A stretch of DNA of 64,000 nt from Comamonas thiooxydans (GTDB lineage: Bacteria; Pseudomonadota; Gammaproteobacteria; Burkholderiales; Burkholderiaceae_C). The position numbers and the translations under genes are program-made. Of the stretch, positions 19,509-27,801 are shown piece by piece. Every line of letters starts with the position of its first letter. Within the stretch, counting starts at the first letter, position 1. The notes under the pieces are model-generated. The model was given only the letters and a program-made list of their open reading frames with translations, ran no database searches and had not been told where the DNA came from. Location of the stretch: positions 1 to 64,000 of the forward strand of contig NZ_BBVD01000019.1 in NCBI RefSeq assembly GCF_000964545.1, given 5' to 3'.

Positions 19509-20666
19509 ATGAAGAAACTTGCCTCATCCTCTGGACTGGAATCCATTCGGACCGATGTGCCGGTGCGGCTCATCAAGGGGCGAGGGGCTGCCAGCCAGAT
19601 CACGCACCGGTTTGCACGGGAGCTGCGCCAGGGTTTCGATGACGGCTGGGGCAAGTCCGAACAGGATGGAGGAAGCGAAGAGGGTGAGGAGGTCAAGACC
19701 TGGTGCACCCATCTGGAGTGGGAGCGGGCCAAATCAGCCCTGAGCCGCCATGAATCGCCCGATCTGCCTTTTCATCTGGGGCTCAATCCCTATAGAGGAT
19801 GCGAGCACGGATGCATCTATTGCTATGCCAGGCCCACGCATGGCTATCTGGGCTATTCGCCGGGTCTGGATTTCGAAACTCGGCTGATTGCCAAGCAGAA
19901 CCTGCCCGAGGTGCTGCTCACCGAGTTATCCCGGTCCAGCCATGTGGCGGCCCCCATCATGCTCGGCTCGGTCACGGACTGCTACCAGCCTGTGGAGCGC
20001 GAAGTCGGGTTGACGCGCCGCGTGATAGAGGTCCTGGCGCAGGCCAGGCATCCGTTTTCCATCGTCACCAAGGGCAGCGGCATCGAGCGCGACCTTGATT
20101 TGCTGGTGCCGCTGGCACAGCAGCATCTGGTGGCCGTTTATGTGACGCTGACCACCTTGCAGCCCGAGCTGGCCCGGCAGCTGGAACCACGCGCCGCTGC
20201 GCCGTATCGACGGCTGCGCATGATTCGGACCCTGAGCGAGGCCGGCATACCCGTAGGCGTCAGCCTGGCACCGCAGATTCCGTTCCTGAACGACGATATG
20301 GAGCAGGTGCTGGCTGCAGCCAGCGAGGCCGGTGCAAGACAGGCTTTTTATGCAGTACTGCGTCTGCCGTGGGAAGTGGCTCCGCTGTTCAATGAATGGC
20401 TGATGCTGCACTATCCCGAGCGCGCCCAACGCGTGATGGAGCGTGTGCGGGATCTGCATGGGATCAGCGAAGCGGGCAGAGCCGACGGCAAGGTCTACAA
20501 CAGCAGGTTTGGCCAGCGCATGAAGGGAACGGGCGCCTGGGCCGATATGCTGGCGCAACGCTTTGCATTGGCCTGCCGCAAGCTTGGGCTGAACCGTGAG
20601 CGAGTGCAACTGGACTGCGATCAGTACCATCATTCCTTGCTGTCGCCGCAGCAAAGTCTTTTCTGA
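19509..20666 (+). CDS. radical SAM protein, SplB-like (PA0069 family)
   Basis: 385 residues. The iron-sulfur/SAM motif is seen as GCEHGCIYCYARP (CxxxCxxC, near residue 95), followed by SplB-like features (LGSVTDCYQPVEREVGLTRRVIEVL, FSIVTKGSGIERDLDLL). The family is distantly related to spore photoproduct lyase; its reaction is not established. An upstream ATG at 19494 lies inside the LexA box, so ATG 19509 is preferred although no Shine-Dalgarno precedes it. The perfect LexA box implies SOS induction. From memory, the Pseudomonas homologue PA0069 is also reported as LexA-controlled, which would suggest a role in DNA damage. Confidence 0.87.
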   Translation: MKKLASSSGLESIRTDVPVRLIKGRGAASQITHRFARELRQGFDDGWGKSEQDGGSEEGEEVKTWCTHLEWERAKSALSRHESPDLPFHLGLNPYRGCEHGCIYCYARPTHGYLGYSPGLDFETRLIAKQNLPEVLLTELSRSSHVAAPIMLGSVTDCYQPVEREVGLTRRVIEVLAQARHPFSIVTKGSGIERDLDLLVPLAQQHLVAVYVTLTTLQPELARQLEPRAAAPYRRLRMIRTLSEAGIPVGVSLAPQIPFLNDDMEQVLAAASEAGARQAFYAVLRLPWEVAPLFNEWLMLHYPERAQRVMERVRDLHGISEAGRADGKVYNSRFGQRMKGTGAWADMLAQRFALACRKLGLNRERVQLDCDQYHHSLLSPQQSLF

Positions 20667-20785
20667 TGTTTTGTCTCAGCCCGTTGCGTGCCGACTCGGA
20701 ACGGGTCGAGGCAGCGAGCTGCAGCTGCCCGGTTGCAAGAAGCCGGAATCTGGCGTGACTCCGGTCTTTTGGACACCTGAACTGA

Positions 20786-21769
20786 CTACTGAGCTTGGTA
20801 ATCAATGGACTTGAGCAAGGCCTGCTGGCGCTGATAGGCCTTCTGCAGTTCGCTCATCAGTGCTTCCGGGGTCGCGTCGGTGCCCGACTCCATGCCCATG
20901 TCCCTGAGTCTGGCTTCGAGCTGGGGCTGCTTGAAATACTGCAGCGCGATCTCTCTGACCCTGGCCTGCACATCGGCAGGGATATCCGGGCGCGACCAGA
21001 CGCCGAACCAGCTTACCTCGGACAGTTGCGGGTAGCCCAGTTCCTTGAAGGTGGGCACATCGGGCAGTTGCACCATGCGCGTAGGGTAGTTCACGGCCAG
21101 CGGCTTGACCTTGCCGGCCTTGATCAGCGGCAGGGCGGTGGTGAGCCCGTCCATCATCAGCGGCACATGGCCGCCCATCAGGTCACTGAGCGCCGGAGGG
21201 GAGCCCTTGTAGCCCAGGTGCTTCATCTTGATATTGAGCAACTGCCCTAGCAGCATGCCCGAGGTATGGCCGCGCATGCCCGTGGCATACGAGGCAAAGT
21301 CCAGTCCGTCGGCCTGCTTTTTGCCGTAGTCGGCCAGCTGCTGCAGATTACTGACCGGGAAGTCCTTGTTGGCAATCAGCACCAGACCGTTGCGACTGAG
21401 TTGGGCCAGTGGTTTCAGATCCTTGAAGGGCTGATAGCTGACTTTGTAGGCCAGCGGCGTCTCGCTGACTATGCCGCCCTGGATCAGCAAGAACGTGTGG
21501 GCGTCCTTGCCGTTGGCGAGCAGGTCGTTGACGGCCAGCACGCCGGCCGCGCCGGGCTTGGATTCGACAATCACCGGCTTGCCCAGCTGTTTTTGCATGC
21601 CGTCGGCCAACAGGCGGGCCAGCGAGTCGGCATTGCCGCCGGCCGGGCCGCCCACCACCAGGCGTATGGGCTTGACGGGCCAGGGCGCTTGCTGCGCCAT
21701 GGCCGCTGCACTCAGGCTCATGCCGGTTGCCAGAGCAACGGCCTTCCAGAGCATGGTTTGTTTCATCAT
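20786..21769 (-). CDS. Bug/TctC-family tripartite tricarboxylate transporter receptor
   Basis: A 327-residue periplasmic binding protein with signal peptide (MMKQTMLWKAVALATGMSLSAAAMA) and the Bug pattern WPVKPIRLVVGGPAGGNADSLARLLA, VIVESKPGAAGVLAVNDLL and a C-terminal DVPTFKELGYPQL motif. AGGAG precedes two adjacent ATGs (21769 and 21766); the second has the better spacing. No TctA/TctB permease genes adjoin it. Betaproteobacteria carry many such orphan receptors. Ligand unknown. It is followed by the phosphonate regulator gene on the same strand but may be unrelated to it. Confidence 0.88.
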   Translation of the reverse strand: MMKQTMLWKAVALATGMSLSAAAMAQQAPWPVKPIRLVVGGPAGGNADSLARLLADGMQKQLGKPVIVESKPGAAGVLAVNDLLANGKDAHTFLLIQGGIVSETPLAYKVSYQPFKDLKPLAQLSRNGLVLIANKDFPVSNLQQLADYGKKQADGLDFASYATGMRGHTSGMLLGQLLNIKMKHLGYKGSPPALSDLMGGHVPLMMDGLTTALPLIKAGKVKPLAVNYPTRMVQLPDVPTFKELGYPQLSEVSWFGVWSRPDIPADVQARVREIALQYFKQPQLEARLRDMGMESGTDATPEALMSELQKAYQRQQALLKSIDYQAQ

Positions 21770-21918
21770 TGTCTCCTCTGTTTTTTGACTGCCCGGCAGC
21801 TGGTTCCGCACACCGCCGTACCTGGCCGCCGCACCGTCCCGGCGAGAGTCCTGACCGAGGCGCCCGGGCAGTACTGTCAAAAAATTCTCGGCGCAAGGGG
21901 GGCAGAGGGTTTGACGAA

Positions 21919-22851
21919 TTACGCCAGCTTCTTGGCCGTTGGAGCGACCAAGGGTTTTGGAGCGGTCCGCAGTACGGGCAGATCAGGGGCCGTACTGCCT
22001 TCAATGGCCTTGAGGAAGGAGCGCACCAGCAGACTTTCGCTGCGCTCCCTCATGCAATAGACATAGGTGGTGGTGCTGGCCGGGTCGCCGGCAATGCGCA
22101 CCGGCCGAAAGCGCGGGTCGGCAATGAATTCGGCTTCGGACACGGCGCCGATGCCCAGGCCGCGCGCAACGGCCTCGCGTATGGCTTCGCGGCTGCCGAT
22201 CTCCAGCTGGGTGCGGGGCTTCACACCGGCTGCCTGCAGTGCTTTCTCGATAGCGGTGCGCGTGGTCGAGCCTTGCTCACGAAGCAAGAGCGGCAGGCCG
22301 TGCAGCTCGCCCAGCTCGACCTGTTCGCGCCTTGCCAGCGGGTGATCGACATGGGCAAACAGGATGATGGCGTGGCGCGCATATTCGCGCGCCAGCAGCT
22401 CGGGCCTGTCATAGAGACCGGCCAGCACCGCCACATCGGTGGTGTAGTTCTCCAGATCGTGCAGCACCTGCTGCGAGTTGCCCATGCGAATCGACAGCTT
22501 CATGCCGGGGTGGCGGGCGCTGTAGGCCGCCACCATCTCGATCACATGAAACGGCCCCACGGCGCCGATCTTGAGCTCGCCCTGGTTGAGCTGGCCCGAG
22601 TCGCGCAGAAAGAACTCGGTTTCGGCCTCCAGCGCGAGCAGCTTCTGTGCCAGCGTCATGAGCTTGTGGCCGGCGCCGGTGAGCGTCATGCGATAGCCCT
22701 GGCGATGGAAGAGCTCGATCTGGCTTTGCCGCTCCAGCGTGGCGATCTGGCTGGAAACCGTGGGCTGGCTCAGGCCCAAAGCGCGGGCGGCGGCGCTCAG
22801 GCTGCCTTGCTGGGCCACGGCGATAAAGGCTCGGTAGCGGGCGGTGCTCAT
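21919..22851 (-). CDS. LysR-family regulator, probably of the phosphonate genes
   Basis: 310 residues. The N-terminal winged helix (SLSAAARALGLSQPTVSSQIATLE, residues 17-40) is followed by a LysR effector domain (GELKIGAVGPFHVIEMVAAY; IREAVARGLGIGAVSE). It is divergent from phnD-phnC-phnE, and its overall sequence resembles the LysR group associated with aminoethylphosphonate catabolism (TIGR03339, from memory). The intergenic region has inverted repeats suitable for LysR binding. Inducer probably 2-aminoethylphosphonate or phosphonoacetaldehyde, by inference. Confidence 0.85.
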   Translation of the reverse strand: MSTARYRAFIAVAQQGSLSAAARALGLSQPTVSSQIATLERQSQIELFHRQGYRMTLTGAGHKLMTLAQKLLALEAETEFFLRDSGQLNQGELKIGAVGPFHVIEMVAAYSARHPGMKLSIRMGNSQQVLHDLENYTTDVAVLAGLYDRPELLAREYARHAIILFAHVDHPLARREQVELGELHGLPLLLREQGSTTRTAIEKALQAAGVKPRTQLEIGSREAIREAVARGLGIGAVSEAEFIADPRFRPVRIAGDPASTTTYVYCMRERSESLLVRSFLKAIEGSTAPDLPVLRTAPKPLVAPTAKKLA

Positions 22852-22865
22852 GCAGGTTTCATCTC

Positions 22866-22923
22866 AAGGTTTGATCTATGGAAGCTGTCAAAACTGATTC
22901 TGAAACCTTCACATGACAGTCAT
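22866..22923. promoter_or_regulatory. inverted repeats in the divergent LysR/phnD promoter region
   Basis: Nested repeats AAGGTTT (22866-22872)/AAACCTT (22903-22909) and CTGTCA (22885-22890)/TGACAG (22914-22919), plus the palindrome ATGACAGTCAT at 22913-22923. Such layered repeats are typical of LysR operator regions; none has been tested here. Confidence 0.4.
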
Positions 22924-23011
22924 ATGTCGTCCCTAATATTTGCGTCAACGCACTGCAATGACGGTGCGACGGCAGCCCGGAAAAGCTGCACTTCACACGC
23001 ACATGCAAAGG

Positions 23012-23896
23012 ATGAATTCCGTGACGATGACCCGCAAAACATGGCTCAAAGCCGCAGTCGCCAGCCTGACCCTGGCCGCCACCACCGGCGTCATGGCGCA
23101 GCAACCCACCGAGTTGCGCGTGGGCCTGATCCCTTCCGAAGACGCCCAGGCCATGATGCGCGCCAGCCAGCAGGTGATGGACCAGCTGGCCGCCAAGACC
23201 GGCCTGAAGATCAAGCCCTTTGTGGCCAATGACTACAACGGCGTGATCGAGGCCATGCGCTCGGGCAAGATCGACGTGGCCTATTTCGGGCCCTTCTCCT
23301 ATGTGCTGGCCAGCCAGTTGGCAAATGCCGAGGCCTTTGCCATTCCCGTGGCCAAGAAGTCGGGCAAGAGCTCGTACAACAGCATCATCATCAGCAAAAA
23401 GGACAAGGGCCTGGGCACCGTGCCCCAGTTGCAGGGCAAGACCTTTGCCTTTGTCGATCCCAGCTCGGCATCGGGTCATCTGTTTCCCAAGGCCGGCCTC
23501 AAGGGCGAGGGCATCGATACCGACAAGTATTTCTCCCGCGTAATTTTCTCGGGCTCGCACGACGCCAGCATCATGGCTGTGGCCAACGGCAAGGTGGATG
23601 CGGCGGCCGTGGCCGATCCCATCTTCCAGACGGCAGTGGCCAAGGGCCATGTGAAGGCCGAGGATTTCCAGGTTATCTGGCGCTCCAAGGACATCCCTGA
23701 GTCGCCCATGGCCTGGCGCAAGAACCTCGACGAAGCCACCAAGAAGAAGGTGGCTGCGGCACTGGCCGAGATTAAGGGCCTGCCCTGGGGCGACCGTGGC
23801 GAGCTCAATGGTTTTGCGCCCACCAACGATCAGGCCTATGACGTGGTGCGCCAGACCGCCAAGGCGCTGAATCTGGACCTCGGGAAGATGAAATGA
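23012..23896 (+). CDS. phnD: phosphonate ABC transporter substrate-binding protein
   Basis: 294 residues from ATG 23012. A GTG at 23021 has AAGGA at better spacing, and ATG 23027 is also possible. Signal peptide KTWLKAAVASLTLAATTGVMA, then the PhnD fold: LRVGLIPSEDAQAMM, VIEAMRSGKIDVAYFGPFSYVLA, and FAFVDPSSASGHLFPKAGL, the standard phosphonate/phosphate/phosphite binding pattern. It delivers phosphonates to PhnC/PhnE. The gene overlaps phnC by four bases. Confidence 0.9.
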   Translation: MNSVTMTRKTWLKAAVASLTLAATTGVMAQQPTELRVGLIPSEDAQAMMRASQQVMDQLAAKTGLKIKPFVANDYNGVIEAMRSGKIDVAYFGPFSYVLASQLANAEAFAIPVAKKSGKSSYNSIIISKKDKGLGTVPQLQGKTFAFVDPSSASGHLFPKAGLKGEGIDTDKYFSRVIFSGSHDASIMAVANGKVDAAAVADPIFQTAVAKGHVKAEDFQVIWRSKDIPESPMAWRKNLDEATKKKVAAALAEIKGLPWGDRGELNGFAPTNDQAYDVVRQTAKALNLDLGKMK

Positions 23897-24738
23897 TCAG
23901 CATCCGCAATCTGCGCAAAAGCTATGGCAGCAACCATGTGCTGCATGGCATAGACATGGATGTGAAGGCCGGCGAGTTCGTGGTCATGCTGGGCCTGTCG
24001 GGTGCCGGCAAGTCCACCTTGCTGCGCTGCATGAACGGGCTGAACCAGCCCGACAGCGGCCAGCTGCAGGTGGGCGGCATCGATCTGATGCGCAGGCACT
24101 CGCGCCGCGAGCTGGCCCGCCATGTGGCCATGGTCTTCCAGCACCACAACCTGGTGCAGCGCCTGTCGGTGCGCAAGAACGTGCTCACGGGGCGGCTGGG
24201 TCAGGTCGGCACGCTGGCCTCGGTGCTGCAGCTGTTCAAGCAAAGCGATATCGCACTGGCCGATGCATGCCTGCAGCGTGTGGGCCTGGCCCACAAGGCC
24301 GATGAGCGCACCGAAGCGCTCTCGGGCGGGCAGATGCAGCGCGTGGGCATTGCCCGTGCCTTGGCGCAGCAGCCGCAGCTGATTCTGGCCGACGAGCCCG
24401 TGGCCAGCCTGGATCCCAAGACCGCGCGCAGCGTGCTGCAGTATCTGCGCGATGCCACGCGCGAGCTCGGCATTGCCGTGGTCTGCAATCTGCACCAGGT
24501 TGATTACGCCCGGGAGTTTGGCGATCGCATCGTCGGCCTGTCGCAAGGGCGCATGGTGTTTGACGGCGTACCGGCGATGTTGGACGAGGCTGCGCTCAAC
24601 GCCATCTACAGCGGCGAGCCTCAGCCCGCCGGACATACCCCAGAGCAGGGCGCTGCGCTGCATCTCAGCAGCACCGCAGTCGGCAACTGGCTGCCCGGGG
24701 CGATGTCGCCAGCCACTGCCGCAGGAGGTCTGCAATGA
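23893..24738 (+). CDS. phnC: phosphonate ABC transporter ATP-binding protein
   Basis: A 281-residue ATPase. Walker A GLSGAGKS (residues 36-43), Q-loop in MVFQHHNLVQRLSV, signature LSGGQMQRVGIARAL, Walker B LILADEPVASLDP, and the switch histidine in NLHQVDYA. The insertion GRLGQVGTLASVLQLF between Q-loop and signature is typical of PhnC. Four-base overlaps with phnD and phnE show tight coupling. Confidence 0.94.
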   Translation: MISIRNLRKSYGSNHVLHGIDMDVKAGEFVVMLGLSGAGKSTLLRCMNGLNQPDSGQLQVGGIDLMRRHSRRELARHVAMVFQHHNLVQRLSVRKNVLTGRLGQVGTLASVLQLFKQSDIALADACLQRVGLAHKADERTEALSGGQMQRVGIARALAQQPQLILADEPVASLDPKTARSVLQYLRDATRELGIAVVCNLHQVDYAREFGDRIVGLSQGRMVFDGVPAMLDEAALNAIYSGEPQPAGHTPEQGAALHLSSTAVGNWLPGAMSPATAAGGLQ

Positions 24739-25571
24739 ACAGCCAGAGCTTGAAACAGACCGATCGTTGGCAATGGACGGCGGGGCGCCCCGAAAGCACT
24801 GGCGGCTGGCTGGGCTATGCCGCAATGGCCTTGGCCATCGGCTGGGTGCTGCACTGGAGTGCTGCGGGCGCGCAGATGAGCTGGAGCGAGCTGGCGGGCG
24901 GCATGCCGCAGATTGGAGACTTTCTATCACGCTCGGTGCCGCCGGACTGGAGCATGCTGCCGCGCCTGTGGGCACCGGCGCTGGAGACGATACAGATCGC
25001 CATCTGGGGCACGTTGCTGAGCGTGATTCTGGCCCTGCCTTTGTCTTTCATTGCCGCCAGCAATCTGCACGGCTGGCACTGGCTGCGTCGCATCACGCGC
25101 CAGTTTCTCAATGTGATCCGCAGCATCAACGAGCTGATTCTGGCGCTGGTATTTGTCTCGGCCGTGGGCCTGGGCCCCTTCCCCGGTGTGCTGGCCCTGG
25201 CCCTGCACGGGATGGGCATGCTGGCCAAGTTCTTTGCCGAAGCCATCGAGGAGATCGACGACGGCCCGCTGCAGGCCTTGCGCAGCGCCGGTGCCAGCCA
25301 GCTGCAGATCATCGCCTTCGGCGTGGTGCCCCAGGTCATCACCGCCTGGATTGCCGTGGTGCTCTACCGCTTCGAAGTCAATCTGCGTTCGGCCACCGTG
25401 CTGGGCATGGTCGGAGCGGGCGGTCTGGGCTTCGAGCTGGTCAGCAGCCTCAAGCTGTTCCGCTACCAGGAGACTGCGACCTGCATCATCGTCATCACGG
25501 TGATGGTGATTGCAGCCGACATGGCATCGAACTGGCTGCGCAGCCGCATACAGCGGGGCACTCGCCACTGA
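24735..25571 (+). CDS. phnE: phosphonate ABC transporter permease
   Basis: 278 residues with about six membrane helices. The family motifs are ETIQIAIWGTLLSVILALPLSF, the EAA loop EAIEEIDDGPLQALRSAGAS, and GMVGAGGLGFEL near the C-terminus. A single PhnE is present, so the transporter would use a homodimer. It overlaps phnC by four bases. Confidence 0.94.
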   Translation: MNSQSLKQTDRWQWTAGRPESTGGWLGYAAMALAIGWVLHWSAAGAQMSWSELAGGMPQIGDFLSRSVPPDWSMLPRLWAPALETIQIAIWGTLLSVILALPLSFIAASNLHGWHWLRRITRQFLNVIRSINELILALVFVSAVGLGPFPGVLALALHGMGMLAKFFAEAIEEIDDGPLQALRSAGASQLQIIAFGVVPQVITAWIAVVLYRFEVNLRSATVLGMVGAGGLGFELVSSLKLFRYQETATCIIVITVMVIAADMASNWLRSRIQRGTRH

Positions 25572-25610
25572 TTCCGCTGCGGTGCCGGTGTGCGCCGCAG
25601 TGCTTGAACC

Positions 25611-25670
25611 ATCAAAAACATGAGCTATCAGCGCTTGGTACATAAGCGTCAAGGGCCGATTTTGCTCAAA
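25611..25670. repeat. degenerate dispersed intergenic repeat, copy 1
   Basis: Contains AGCTATCAGCGCTTGGTACA and ATAAGCG, resembling the elements at 32769-32870 and 46493-46530 and a class of AGCTGCTAGCGCTT-type repeats I associate with Comamonadaceae genomes. It lies between phnE and the Fe-ADH gene and overlaps the ATG at 25620, which argues against that start. Confidence 0.4.
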
Positions 25671-25691
25671 AAACGTCAAAAAGGCTTTCTC

Positions 25692-26780
25692 GTGTGGACC
25701 TATCACAACCCCGTGCATATCAGCGTGGGTCGCAACAGTCTCGATCAACTGCCGGCCCTGCTGGCCGGGCGCAGCTGCCTGCTGGTCACTTTCCCCGAGG
25801 CTGAAAGCCTGGGCCTGGTGCAGCGCATGCGCCAGCTGCTGGGAGCGCAGCTTCGCGGCGTGATCGACAGTATTGCCCCCAATCCCGATGTGCAGTGGCT
25901 GGCGCCGCTGTACGAGCACGTGCAGCGTGACCATGCCGAGGTGCCCGTGATCGTGGCCCTGGGGGGCGGCAGCGCCATCGACTCGGCCAAGGCCTTGATC
26001 TGTCATACGCCCGGTGGCCGTTTTGCCGATCTGCGGGCGTTGCTCAAGCAGGGCGGCCAGTTGGGGGCGGGAGGGCACAAGGCCCTGATCGCCATCCCCA
26101 CCACTGCCGGCACGGGCAGCGAAGTCACGCCCTGGGCCACGATCTGGGATCAGGCCGCCGGCCAGAAGTATTCGCTGCACCAGTCCTGCACCTGGCCCGA
26201 GGCCGCGGTCATCGATGCCGAGCTGATGACCAGCCTGCCGGCCGGCGCCACGCTGGCCTCGGGGCTGGATGCGTTGTCGCATGCGCTGGAATCCATCTGG
26301 AATGTGAACCGCAACCCGGTCTCCATGGCGCTGGCCGTGCAGTCGGCGCGCCGCACGCTGGCCACGCTGCCCGCGCTGATGCAGGATCTGGATAACCCAC
26401 AGCTGCGCAGCGAGATGGCCGAGGCGGCGCTGATGGCCGGCCTGGCTTTTTCCAACACCAAGACTGCACTCGCGCATTCGCTGTCCTACGACATCACGCT
26501 GCAGCATGGCGTGCCGCATGGCCTGGCCTGCTCGTTCAGCCTGCCCCTGGTGCTGGAGATGGCGCTGGGCGCGGATGCGGTGGCCGATGCCGCCTTGCTC
26601 TCCATCTTCGATGCCGGCACGCCTGCTGTGGCCGTCGAGCGTCTGCGCTGCGTTCTGCAAGGGCTGGGCGTTGCCACCGATCCGGCCCACTATGGCGTGC
26701 AGCCAGACGCCTGGAGCGCCATGGTGCAAAAAGCCGCTAGCGGCCCGCGCGGTCGCAACTTCATTCGCTCTCTGAGCTGA
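25692..26780 (+). CDS. phosphonate-associated iron-containing alcohol dehydrogenase (phosphonoacetaldehyde reductase-like)
   Basis: 362 residues from GTG 25692, which has AAGG seven bases upstream; an ATG at 25620 lies in a dispersed repeat. Fe-ADH family: the NAD-binding GGGSAIDSAKA, the glycine-rich IPTTAGTGSEVTPWATIWD, and the metal-site histidines in GLDALSHALES and HGVPHGLACSFSLP. It resembles the group found in phosphonate loci (TIGR03405, from memory), relatives of which reduce phosphonoacetaldehyde to hydroxyethylphosphonate; running in reverse it would oxidise hydroxyethylphosphonate to phosphonoacetaldehyde for PhnX. The direction here is inference from the downstream phnX. Confidence 0.8.
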   Translation: MWTYHNPVHISVGRNSLDQLPALLAGRSCLLVTFPEAESLGLVQRMRQLLGAQLRGVIDSIAPNPDVQWLAPLYEHVQRDHAEVPVIVALGGGSAIDSAKALICHTPGGRFADLRALLKQGGQLGAGGHKALIAIPTTAGTGSEVTPWATIWDQAAGQKYSLHQSCTWPEAAVIDAELMTSLPAGATLASGLDALSHALESIWNVNRNPVSMALAVQSARRTLATLPALMQDLDNPQLRSEMAEAALMAGLAFSNTKTALAHSLSYDITLQHGVPHGLACSFSLPLVLEMALGADAVADAALLSIFDAGTPAVAVERLRCVLQGLGVATDPAHYGVQPDAWSAMVQKAASGPRGRNFIRSLS

Positions 26781-26839
26781 GTCGCGCAAGGTCGACACCT
26801 TTGTGCTTTCCATTCTGTTGAGTCACCACTGAAAAAATC

Positions 26840-27703
26840 ATGAACTCCATCGCTCAAGCCGAAACCCTGGTCCTGTCCCAGCCCTCTGCCGACCTGTCAC
26901 CGCTCCAAGCCGTCATCTTCGACTGGGCCGGCACGCTGGTGGATTTTGGTTCGCTCGCACCCACGCAAATCTTTGTCGAAGCCTTTGCCAGCTTCGGCAT
27001 CAGCATCAGCCTGGCCCAGGCGCGCGGGCCCATGGGCCTGTCCAAATGGGACCATATCCACCAGTTGCTGCAGGATGAAAGCATTGCTGCGCAGTGGCAG
27101 AGCGCTTTTGGCCGGACGCCGACCAACGAGGATGTGGATGCCATCTACGCGCGCTTCATGCCGCTGCAGATTGCCAAGGTGGGCGAGTTCTCGGCCCCCA
27201 TAGCAGGCGCTGTGCAGACGCTGCAATGGCTGCGCGACCATGGTCTCAAGGTCGGCTCCTGCTCGGGCTACCCGCGCGAGGTGCTCAACCAGTTGCTGCC
27301 GCAGGCCGAGGGCGCAGGCCTCAAGCCCGACTATGTGGTGGCCGGCGATGAGCTCGAAGCCGGCGGCCGCCCCGGCCCCTTCATGGCACTGGCCAATGTG
27401 CTGGCGCTGGGCATTGGCGATGTGCGTGCCTGCGTGAAGGTGGATGACACCGTGCCCGGCATCGAGGAAGGTCTGCGCGCAGGCATGTGGACCGTGGGCC
27501 TGAGCCTGTCGGGCAACGAGGTCGGCTATAGCGTGGAGGAGTTTGCCAGGGCGCCCGAGCAAGAGGTCGAGGCCCGTGTCGCCGTGGCCGAAGCCAAGCT
27601 CAAAAAGGCCGGAGCCCATTACGTGGTGCGCAGCGTGGCCGATCTGCCGGCCGTGCTGGCGCAGATCGCGGCCCAGATGCGTGCCGGAAAAATGCCGTTC
27701 TAG
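26840..27703 (+). CDS. phnX: phosphonoacetaldehyde hydrolase (phosphonatase)
   Basis: A 287-residue HAD-superfamily enzyme splitting phosphonoacetaldehyde into acetaldehyde and phosphate. The HAD nucleophile is Asp28 in VIFDWAGTLVDFG; the Schiff-base lysine of the cap is Lys69 in MGLSKWDHI; further features are GSCSGYPREVL and VKVDDTVPGIEEGLRAGMWTVG. All catalytic landmarks are intact. The usual partner, the 2-aminoethylphosphonate transaminase phnW, is absent from this locus. Confidence 0.94.
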   Translation: MNSIAQAETLVLSQPSADLSPLQAVIFDWAGTLVDFGSLAPTQIFVEAFASFGISISLAQARGPMGLSKWDHIHQLLQDESIAAQWQSAFGRTPTNEDVDAIYARFMPLQIAKVGEFSAPIAGAVQTLQWLRDHGLKVGSCSGYPREVLNQLLPQAEGAGLKPDYVVAGDELEAGGRPGPFMALANVLALGIGDVRACVKVDDTVPGIEEGLRAGMWTVGLSLSGNEVGYSVEEFARAPEQEVEARVAVAEAKLKKAGAHYVVRSVADLPAVLAQIAAQMRAGKMPF

Positions 27704-27755
27704 GGCGCGATTCGGAAGCTCGCAGATCCGGTTGCGAGCCCGGCCCTGAACAGCC

Positions 27756-27788
27756 AAGCCCCAGGCCTGACGGCTAGGGGCTTTTTTT
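27756..27788. terminator. terminator after phnX
   Basis: AAGCCCC / GGGGCTT arms around a 14-base loop with seven T following on the plus strand. It separates phnX from the converging mobR. Confidence 0.8.
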
Positions 27789-27801
27789 CTGCGGTTTGGG
27801 C

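Noticed and set aside
20743..20766. Possible terminator after the radical SAM gene (CCGGA...TCCGG then TCTTTT)
   Set aside because: Only five base pairs with a long loop and an interrupted T run; too weak to list.
24927..26813. 628-codon minus-strand open frame across phnE and the Fe-ADH gene
   Set aside because: Shadow of real plus-strand genes; composition dominated by His, Gln, Gly and Arg, no recognisable domain.
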